This document shows, in pieces, positions 58,064 to 64,000 of a stretch of 64,000 bases of DNA. The DNA is from Sporosarcina pasteurii (GTDB taxonomy: Bacteria; Bacillota; Bacilli; Bacillales_A; Planococcaceae): assembly GCF_041295575.1 (NCBI RefSeq), contig NZ_CP160452.1:434001-498000 (forward strand). The letters are read 5' to 3'. The first letter of the stretch is position 1; each line of letters starts with the position of its first letter. The notes under the pieces are model-generated. The model saw only the letters and a list, made by a program, of their open reading frames with translations, did not search any database and was not told where the DNA came from. A program made the position numbers and the translations under genes.

Positions 58064-58103
58064 AAGCACAGCCGACATTGAAGTCGACTGTGCTTTTTTA
58101 TAA
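58064..58103. terminator. Bidirectional terminator between the protease and SH3-NlpC/P60 genes
   Basis: Stem AAAGCACAG(C)CGAC / GTCG(A)CTGTGCTTT with a T-run to the right and A residues to the left, suited to both converging genes. Confidence 0.85.
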
Positions 58104-59141
58104 TTATCGTCTATAACTATGGAAATATTTTTTCCAGTAAGCTTCATTTACATTGTTAATACGTACATTTTTTCCAGCTGCGTGAATAAATTGGCCGTTG
58201 CCTAAGTAAATCCCAACATGAGAAATACCTGCACGGTATGTCCCAGCGAAGAATACTAAATCTCCAGGTTGCGGATTACTTACTTTTTTAGTTTCTGCGT
58301 ACTGACCTAGTGTCGTACGAGAAATATTTTTACCAGATTGTCTAAATACATATTGTGTAAATCCGCTGCAGTCGAAACCGCTCAAAGATGCTCCACCGAA
58401 ACGGTAAGGTGTTCCTAATAGTGCTCTCGCATTGTTAATTAATGAAGATGAAGCTACGCTGTTAGATACCTTCTTAACTGTTGTCTTTTTAGCCGGTGCT
58501 TTTTGAGCAGTTGCTTTTGTTAATAATGTACCAGAAATCCATCCAGTTTTGCCGTTTGCGCTAACTTTGTACCAAGTTGTTTTCCCGACTTTTTTCTGTG
58601 CAGTCACTTTCACAGTCGCGCCTTTTTTTGCAAGTGTTACAATTTTATGGTTTGTTCCTGCGTTTGCTCGAATGTTTGAATTGTACTTTGTTTTGTATGT
58701 TCCGCTTGCTGCAGTTGTTTTAGGTGCAGCGGCTTTCTTTTTAGTAGTTGTTTTCTTAGCTGTCGTTTTTACATTATGTGGTGATAGTAATGTACTTAAA
58801 ACCCAACCAGATTTACCACTTACGTTTACTTTATACCAAACTTGTTTCCCGACTTTCTTTTGGTGAGTCGCTTTTGCTACAGCGCCTTTTTTGGCTGTAA
58901 TGATAATCCCGTGTTTAGTACCTGCATCTCTGCGGACGTTTGTGTTGTATTTCATTTTGAAAGTTCCTGTTTTAGCTGTAGCTTTAGTACCGGATACTTT
59001 CACAATAGCAGTACGATCATTTGTTGTAGAAACTTCATTTTGACTAGCTTGTCCATTTATTGTGCTTGCATTAACATTCATCGTAGCGCTAGATAATAGC
59101 AATGAACCTGCAGCAACAATTGAAAATATAATTTTCCTCAA
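58104..59141 (-). CDS. SH3b-NlpC/P60 D,L-endopeptidase
   Basis: This 345-aa secreted autolysin has a signal peptide (residues 1-25, ending NAS), two SH3b domains (about 61-122 and 148-208; each has YNxNxRxxAGTxHxI and a GKSGWVLSTLL or GKTGWISGTLL end), Lys/Thr/Ala-rich linkers, and a C-terminal NlpC/P60 domain. Catalytic residues are Cys258 (FDCSGF), His308 (SHVGIYLG) and His320 (QFIHAA). It is the second such enzyme in the window; the first uses LysM domains, so wall targeting differs. Upstream (59142-59331) I see no gene. Confidence 0.9.
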   Translation of the reverse strand: MRKIIFSIVAAGSLLLSSATMNVNASTINGQASQNEVSTTNDRTAIVKVSGTKATAKTGTFKMKYNTNVRRDAGTKHGIIITAKKGAVAKATHQKKVGKQVWYKVNVSGKSGWVLSTLLSPHNVKTTAKKTTTKKKAAAPKTTAASGTYKTKYNSNIRANAGTNHKIVTLAKKGATVKVTAQKKVGKTTWYKVSANGKTGWISGTLLTKATAQKAPAKKTTVKKVSNSVASSSLINNARALLGTPYRFGGASLSGFDCSGFTQYVFRQSGKNISRTTLGQYAETKKVSNPQPGDLVFFAGTYRAGISHVGIYLGNGQFIHAAGKNVRINNVNEAYWKKYFHSYRR

Positions 59142-59331
59142 AATATTCTCCCCTAAAAATGATTTTTTTATATTAAAATACTAAAATGTTAAATTTGACC
59201 TATGTATCACTTTAATGGGAATAGAACTAAAACACAACGTTGTTTAGATTACAGATATATTACAGTTGTGTTACAAAGGGGGGAAGGCTGTCTAATTACG
59301 CAGAAGTATGAAAGGTTTAATGGGATTGGAA

Positions 59332-59743
59332 TGTCCTCTGAAAGATTCGTAATATCCGCTTCTCGCCGTCGAATGTCCTAGCAAAGTCGAAAGATGTCCT
59401 CTTAATCTTCTAATGTCCGCTAAAAGCCTGGGGATTTCCGCTCCCCGCCGTCGAATGTCCGAGCGATGTCGAATGATGTCCTCTCAATCTCCTAATGTCC
59501 GCTAAAAGCCTGGTGGTGTCCGCTCTCCGCGGTCGTATGTCCGAGCAAAGTCGAATGATGTCCTCTCAATCATCTAATGTCCACCGAAAGCCTGGTGATG
59601 TCCGCTCTCCGCCGTCGTATGTCCGAGTAAATTCGAATGATGTTCTCTCAATCTCTTAATGTCTGCTTAAAGCCTGGGAATATCCGCTCCTCGCCGTCGT
59701 ATGTGCGAGCAAAGTCGAAAGATGTCCTCTCAATCTCCCACTA
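59332..59743. repeat. Higher-order tandem repeat array 1 (82-bp period, 19/21-bp units)
   Basis: Twenty units headed by TGTCC (or one-base variants TATCC, TTTCC, TGTTC, TGTCT, TGTGC) start at 59332, 59353, 59374, 59395, 59414 and so on. Spacings follow 21-21-21-19 without exception, giving five copies of an 82-bp super-repeat (59332, 59414, 59496, 59578, 59660). Typical units are TGTCCGCTAAAAGCCTGGTG, TGTCCGCTCTCCGCGGTCGT, TGTCCGAGCAAAGTCGAATG and TGTCCTCTCAATCTCCTAA. It lies upstream of the NERD gene. Confidence 0.93.
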
Positions 59744-59827
59744 GAACCAATAATTTTCCCCCTTGTCGCTGTATGTTGAATTTGGTATTCTGTAGTTAGA
59801 ATAAACTGAAATTTAGAAAGGGGAAGA

Positions 59828-60814
59828 GTGTCAATAAAGATTACTAGAGAAAAACCAATACTGATCGATGCATTACCCAGGTTAATTGCTCGTCTGCCTG
59901 AAAATTATCCCCGAAAAGATGAGTTAGGTTTGACGCAGCAGCTATACAACATTGAAGCAGGTTTTTCAGGAGAAACAAAAGTCGACCGATACCTCGAATT
60001 AATCGAGCTCCCCGAATCGTCGATAGTACTCACAAATGTTCAACTTTCCCTAGCCCCCGGGCATTCATTTCAAATAGATACTTTGATATTGGCAAAGCAA
60101 TTTATATTAATACTGGAAATTAAAAACATCACAGGTGAACTATATTTTGAAACAGACCCACACCAATTGAGACAAATCAAATTAAATGGTGATGAAGCAA
60201 TTATGGAATGTCCGATTACACAACTACTGGCCGCGATAGAAAGTTTAAAGGTCTGGTTAGCCAAGAAAGGCTTTAATTATGAAATTTTCGGGCAAATCGT
60301 ACTGGCAAATCGAAAAGCTGCCGTTAAAGTAGCACCATCCAATGCACCGATTCTTCACTTGAAAAGACTTTCAATTTATTTGCGCGAACAAGCAGAGAAA
60401 TCGCCTATTTTCACTACGGTTGAATTAAGCAGAATGAAAGAATTAATTGTGCGAAATCAATCAAACTATCAAACGTATCCACTATGCGATTATTTCAAAA
60501 TCAATCCAAATATACTGAAGAGAGGTCAGCTCTGCTCACGCTGCAACAATTCGATGGACTATCAAAGTCACAAGCAGCGTTATTGTCGTCACTGCAACAT
60601 GTCAGAGCCAAATAATTACCGCCAATCCATTCAAGATTGGTTCATGCTCATTAGTCCTTCACTTTCAAATCGCCAATGTAAATATTTTTTACAATTAAAA
60701 AATAGAGACGATGCTTATTATGCAATAAAATCTATGCAGCTCAATAAAGTAGGGAAGTCCGTAGCAACTAAATACTACTGGCCGAAAGGGAGGCCTTTTA
60801 AGATAATAAAATAA
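59828..60814 (+). CDS. NERD-domain nuclease-like protein with zinc ribbon
   Basis: This 328-aa protein has an N-terminal NERD (nuclease-related) domain, residues about 40-190. GETKVDRYLELIEL starts it, and HSFQIDTLILAKQFILILEI holds a D...ExK-type core (the Asp and then EIKN) as in Mrr/Holliday-resolvase-like nucleases. A C-terminal CxxC...CxxC zinc ribbon (CSRCNNSMDYQ, YCRHCNM, about 237-260) and an 80-residue tail follow. NERD proteins are inferred to act on DNA, but functions are poorly known. The start is GTG after AAAGGGGAAG. The gene stands alone between two related repeat arrays. Confidence 0.8.
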   Translation: MSIKITREKPILIDALPRLIARLPENYPRKDELGLTQQLYNIEAGFSGETKVDRYLELIELPESSIVLTNVQLSLAPGHSFQIDTLILAKQFILILEIKNITGELYFETDPHQLRQIKLNGDEAIMECPITQLLAAIESLKVWLAKKGFNYEIFGQIVLANRKAAVKVAPSNAPILHLKRLSIYLREQAEKSPIFTTVELSRMKELIVRNQSNYQTYPLCDYFKINPNILKRGQLCSRCNNSMDYQSHKQRYCRHCNMSEPNNYRQSIQDWFMLISPSLSNRQCKYFLQLKNRDDAYYAIKSMQLNKVGKSVATKYYWPKGRPFKIIK

Positions 60815-61028
60815 TTGAATGGGGAAGGGGTGCCGCGGCATCCCTTTTAATTTTGAAGTGAGGGGAGTTCGAGGAATCAATAGGTTTTTGTGAAGTGGAA
60901 GGGGAGGCTTTGACAGGTAACTCAATTTACTTTGAACTACGCGATTTCCGTTGTATTTTGCAAGGATGCTCAGTGCAATCATGCAAAATGTTGCTTCGCG
61001 CTTGGAAGGTCCTTCGGACCTATGCGGA

Positions 61029-61345
61029 TGTCCGTTCTTCGCGGTCTTATGTCCGAGCAATGTCAAGGTATGTCCTCCCAATTTCTCTATGTCCGTCGAA
61101 TCTCTTTGTATGTCCGCTATCCGTAGTGTTATGTCCGAGCAATTCCACAAGATGTCCGTGCAATCCTTTTATGTCCTCTGAATCGCTTCATATGTCCGAC
61201 CCTTACCACGTTATGTCCCCGCAATCCCCGGATGTCCTCTTGAAACTCTAGTTTTGTCCGCCCGCGGCTAAGCTATGTCCGCGCCAAGCCCCATTATGTT
61301 CCCTCAATTTTCATATGTCCCCCGAATCCCTCATTATCTCCGCCC
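61029..61345. repeat. Higher-order tandem repeat array 2 (same family as array 1)
   Basis: About fifteen TGTCC-headed units start at 61029, 61050, 61071, 61090, 61111, 61132, 61153, 61172 and onward, with the same 21-21-21-19 rhythm and unit order as array 1 for the first two super-repeats. Units such as TGTCCGAGCAATGTCAAGGT correspond to TGTCCGAGCAAAGTCGAATG of array 1. After 61214 the spacing slips (19, 22, 21, 21, 19) and units decay. The stretch 60815-61028 before it holds no gene, only a small hairpin AGGTCC/GGACCT near 61007. Confidence 0.9.
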
Positions 61346-61365
61346 AATCCAGCCACACATCCCTC

Positions 61366-61413
61366 AAAAAAACAAAAAAATCCCCCATCCAGTCAACCAA
61401 CCGGATGAGGGAC
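61366..61413 (-). terminator. Terminator of the LCP/SGNH operon
   Basis: Stem TCCCCCATCCAG / CCGGATGAGGGA-type arms (one mismatch region) with A-runs at 61366-61380 forming a long minus-strand T-run. Confidence 0.8.
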
Positions 61414-61425
61414 TCCCTATCAAGC

Positions 61426-62352
61426 TCAAAGACCTAAATGCGTTCTCAATTCACCTTGAATCTGATCCAATTCATTATCGTTCATAATGTAATACCAAAT
61501 GCCATTCATCTTCTGGCCTTGGCCATCTTTAATGTATAGCTGTTCCACATTCCCAGCAGCTTTTCGGTAGTTTTTCTGGACGTCGACCATTTCGTCGAAG
61601 GTCATGTTTGTCCGGATGTTGTTGCTGATTGCGCCGAAAATACTCTTGTAGTTTAAAATACTACTTACGGATGCACCTTCACGCAGAACGGCTTCGATAA
61701 TTTGTTTTTGACGGTCTTGACGGCCGAAGTCACCGCGTGGGTCTTCGTAGCGCATGCGTATAAACGCTAACGCTTCATCACCATTTAGATGAATATTCCC
61801 TTTTGGAAATATGTGTTTTCCTTGTTTAAAGTCTAGCGAATTATTGATATTTACACCACCAACTGCATCAACGATATCTTTAAAACTTTCCATATTGACT
61901 TGTACGACGTAGTCAATCGGGATATCTAGTAAATTCTCAACTGACTCCATTGCCATTTCGATGCCACCGAATGCGTATGCGTGGTTCAGTTTGTCTTTGA
62001 ATCCGCGACCGACCATTTCGGTGTATGTGTCACGTGGGATGCTGACCATTTTTGTTGAGTTTGTTTCTGGGTTCACGGTTAATACGATCATCGTATCGGA
62101 TCGTCCGGAGTCGCCTTCGCGTTCGTCGACCCCTAAGACGAGTACGGAAAACGGATCTGCTTTATCGAAAACAACTGGTACATCACGCTTTCCGGATACA
62201 TCTCGATCAATCGGCTCGTAAATATCTTTTACTGTTTTTGTGAAGTCCAGATAAACCATCAATACATACGCGGCAATTGCAAGTAGTAGGACGGCTGGTA
62301 TGCCGACGATCCACGGCCATTTTTTCTTCTTTTTACGATTCATTCTACCCAT
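61426..62352 (-). CDS. LytR-CpsA-Psr (LCP) family wall polymer ligase
   Basis: This 308-aa membrane protein has a basic N-terminus, one transmembrane helix (WIVGIPAVLLLAIAAYVLMV) and an extracytoplasmic LCP domain. The family motifs are intact: SVLVLGVDERE, GRSDTMIVLTV, VSIPRDTYTEM, KLNHAYAFGG and GDEALAFIRMRYEDPRGDFG with the conserved Arg/Asp residues for pyrophosphate binding. LCP enzymes transfer teichoic acid or capsule from undecaprenyl carriers to peptidoglycan, the last step of the pathway encoded in this region (TagU/TagT-like). It starts one base before the upstream SGNH gene's stop on this strand ends, so the two are coupled. Confidence 0.92.
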   Translation of the reverse strand: MGRMNRKKKKKWPWIVGIPAVLLLAIAAYVLMVYLDFTKTVKDIYEPIDRDVSGKRDVPVVFDKADPFSVLVLGVDEREGDSGRSDTMIVLTVNPETNSTKMVSIPRDTYTEMVGRGFKDKLNHAYAFGGIEMAMESVENLLDIPIDYVVQVNMESFKDIVDAVGGVNINNSLDFKQGKHIFPKGNIHLNGDEALAFIRMRYEDPRGDFGRQDRQKQIIEAVLREGASVSSILNYKSIFGAISNNIRTNMTFDEMVDVQKNYRKAAGNVEQLYIKDGQGQKMNGIWYYIMNDNELDQIQGELRTHLGL

Positions 62353-63171
62353 TTATTCTTCCTCCATCTTTTCAGCGATAAAGTACTCGATTAATGCATT
62401 TGCCCAAATATCGGCACCTTCATTATTCGGGGCACCGTCTTCATTGACATAGTCTAGAAATTCGTCAGAATCGAAGTCCGGCCAATCTGCCCAGTGGTTA
62501 ATGTAAGGAAAGTTATTTTCTTTCGCGAATGCTTGTAAAGAATCGATTTGCGTCGGGTAATACCTTGCGTTATGAACAGGTTGCGGGGGATGTAAGATTA
62601 GGACCGCATCCTCTACGGCTGAAACGAGTTGTTCATGAAACTGGAGAATGTGGGCACGTTCATCTTCAATCGTTACGTTGCCATTATTTTTTAACGTAAA
62701 CGGTTCGAATAAAATTACGTCGTAGCCTTCCGCGAAATCGATTTCTGCATCATTCATAAATTTGTCTGATGTTCCATTATAAGAAATAATTGTCGTTTCG
62801 ATGGAAGTGCCATAAATTTTCTTAAGGGCATTATCAAGGCGCTCCGCATAGCCTGGATTCCCATCTTCCATGACATTCGATCCAACGAGTAAAAACTTTA
62901 CCGGTTCACCATCATCGAAGCGATTTAGAAAAACGGCTTGTACGGCTTCATCTTGATGCTTGATCAATGATAGAAGACGTTCACGTTCATCGATTGATTT
63001 CGATTTATCGCTATCATCTGACGCAGTCTTTTTATTGTCATTCGATGCTGCCGTCTTAGCAGTGTCTCCATGGAATGAAGACAGTTTCTCTTTCCATTGT
63101 AAATAACTGCCGGCTAATAATACGATACAGCCGATTAGTACTATGTAAGCAAATATTGTTTTTTTAGTCAT
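62353..63171 (-). CDS. Membrane-anchored SGNH/GDSL-like protein
   Basis: This 272-aa protein has an N-terminal anchor (TIFAYIVLIGCIVLLAGSYL), a polar Lys/Asp/Ser linker and an SGNH-hydrolase-like domain. Block I reads FLLVGSNVMED (nucleophile Ser plausible), then TTIISYNGTSDKF and FEPFTLKNNG, with the last block EDGAPNNEGADIWANAL. The usual DGxHPNxxG His is missing here, so esterase activity is doubtful. It abuts the LCP gene and may process or bind the same wall polymer (for example O-acetyl groups). Operon position supports an envelope role. Confidence 0.7.
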   Translation of the reverse strand: MTKKTIFAYIVLIGCIVLLAGSYLQWKEKLSSFHGDTAKTAASNDNKKTASDDSDKSKSIDERERLLSLIKHQDEAVQAVFLNRFDDGEPVKFLLVGSNVMEDGNPGYAERLDNALKKIYGTSIETTIISYNGTSDKFMNDAEIDFAEGYDVILFEPFTLKNNGNVTIEDERAHILQFHEQLVSAVEDAVLILHPPQPVHNARYYPTQIDSLQAFAKENNFPYINHWADWPDFDSDEFLDYVNEDGAPNNEGADIWANALIEYFIAEKMEEE

Positions 63172-63272
63172 ATTCTACTCCTTTATGCTACAATAATGAA
63201 TAGTTTTTCGTGTATGTAAATAGATTATCTCACAAATTGGACTGAATTCATATGTTTAATTGTGTCGGGATA

Positions 63273-63292
63273 TGTTATACTGTCTCAGTATA
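63273..63292 (+). promoter_or_regulatory. Extended -10 promoter with overlapping palindrome before the Wzz gene
   Basis: TGTTATACT (63273-63281) is an extended -10 element. A perfect inverted repeat TATACTG-TCT-CAGTATA (63276-63292) overlaps it and the probable start site, a classical operator position. The gene start is 37 bases further on. Confidence 0.5.
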
Positions 63293-63328
63293 TAAATTAT
63301 CGACTATTAAAAGGGGTCTTTATAGATT

Positions 63329-64000
63329 ATGGAAGAAACTATTAGTTTACAAGATTTGTTTAAAACGCTTCGTAAAAGAGCATCTTTAATTTCTTTTATG
63401 ACAATCATCGCTGTTGCGTTAGCCGGCATTATTAGTTTTTCATTTTTAACTCCAATATATCAAGCGTCTACTCAAATCCTTGTCAATCAAACCAACCAAG
63501 AAAACTCATCATTAAATTCTCAAGACATTCAAACGAACTTACAATTAATTAATACATATAACGTCATTATTAAAAGTTCAGCAATCTTAACAAAAGTGAT
63601 CGATGAACTTGATCTTGATGAATCTGTTGGAAGTTTGAATGGAAAAATTACAGTGAATAGTGCTCAAAACTCACAAGTCGTCACGATCAGTGTACAGGAC
63701 GAGGATCCGGCACAAGCTGTCCGCATTGCGAATGCAACTGCATCGGTCTTCCAAGCAGAAATTGTCACGCTGATGAATGTAGACAACGTGAATGTGTTGG
63801 CACCTGCAGAGATGGCGGAAAAGCCGTCACCGATTAAACCGAACCCGAAACTGAACATGGCGATTGCAGCTGTCATTGGACTCATGTTAGGTGTCGGGAT
63901 TGCGTTCTTACTTGAATACTTAGATACGACAATGAAAACAGAGCAAGATATAGAAGAAGTACTAGGACTACCTGTATTAGGATTAATCAGTCCAATTCCT
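63329..64000 (+). CDS. Wzz/CpsC-type chain-length determinant, 3' truncated by window edge
   Basis: The first 224 residues of a polysaccharide co-polymerase are present. The N-terminus EETISLQDLFKTLRKRASLI leads into a first membrane helix (IIAVALAGIISFSFL), then the extracytoplasmic Wzz domain (YQASTQILVNQ; TVNSAQNSQVVTISVQDEDP), the proline motif EKPSPIKPNPKLN and the second helix (MAIAAVIGLMLGVGIAFLLE). The frame is open to the last base. Such proteins (YveK/CpsC/CapA) pair with a BY-kinase, expected just outside the window, and set capsule or exopolysaccharide length. AAAAGGGGTC precedes the ATG. Confidence 0.9.
   Translation, partial: MEETISLQDLFKTLRKRASLISFMTIIAVALAGIISFSFLTPIYQASTQILVNQTNQENSSLNSQDIQTNLQLINTYNVIIKSSAILTKVIDELDLDESVGSLNGKITVNSAQNSQVVTISVQDEDPAQAVRIANATASVFQAEIVTLMNVDNVNVLAPAEMAEKPSPIKPNPKLNMAIAAVIGLMLGVGIAFLLEYLDTTMKTEQDIEEVLGLPVLGLISPIP

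Noticed and set aside
60895..61251. Open frames (about 64-118 codons) across array 2 in several frames
   Set aside because: They follow repeat units, overlap one another in different frames, lack ribosome binding sites and have repetitive, biased composition.
59332..61345. Regularly spaced repeats considered as CRISPR arrays
   Set aside because: The constant part is only about 5-7 bases, periods are 19-21 bases, units are re-used in a fixed order as an 82-bp cycle, and there is no cas gene.

Overview
The window looks like chromosome of a spore-forming, flagellated Bacillales bacterium, most likely Planococcaceae (Sporosarcina or a close relative). This is inferred from gene order and protein style; no rRNA gene is present to confirm it. 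The first 16 kb keeps the Bacillus order: atp operon, DUF1146 gene, murA, spoIID, spoIIQ, spoIIID, mbl, two flagellar rod-type genes, fabZ. No tRNA, rRNA, IS transposase or CRISPR array was seen.

Layout. 1-7.5 kb: F1Fo ATP synthase operon (atpI cut by the window edge, then atpBEFHAGDC) with hairpins between cistrons and a repeat fragment between atpG and atpD. 7.5-19.1 kb: cell-wall precursor synthesis (murA), sporulation engulfment and mother-cell control (spoIID, spoIIQ, spoIIID, with sigma-E-like promoters), cell shape (mbl), flagellar-type proteins, fabZ, a lipoprotein, a DnaA-box cluster, a YwpF-like gene, ssbB and two very small ORFs. 19.2-23.5 kb: a SNF2 helicase and SWIM zinc-finger pair on the minus strand. 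24-35 kb: accessory and metabolic genes, namely an IDEAL-domain protein, a Yip1/HlyD-type membrane pair without its ABC exporter, an exonuclease-fold protein with altered active-site residues, a nucleobase permease, a gamma-glutamyltransferase, a YhdT/PanF pair, an EamA transporter and an aminotransferase.

35-64 kb is a cell-envelope island. It holds two NlpC/P60 endopeptidases, a CapA-like lipoprotein, a TagB-like transferase, an acyltransferase, two TagF-like polymerase paralogues, a TagE-like glycosyltransferase, tagD, tagG, tagH, tagA, an LCP ligase, an SGNH protein and the start of a Wzz/CpsC gene. Interleaved are two large GW-module surface proteins (an M30-like protease and a glucosaminidase) and a wrecked GW amidase. 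GW modules are known to bind teichoic acids, so the polymer-making enzymes and the proteins likely to dock on the polymer are encoded side by side.

The most unusual content is non-coding. (1) Two arrays of 19/21-bp units organised into an exact 82-bp higher-order repeat flank a NERD-nuclease gene on both sides. (2) A different 21/18-bp array lies upstream of the exonuclease-like gene. (3) Three modular elements share GTTGATT...AATCAAC-type ends but have different cores; part of one also occurs inside the atp operon. (4) A DnaA-box cluster is bracketed by a 13-bp perfect inverted repeat. I regard the arrays as the best candidate for something undescribed.
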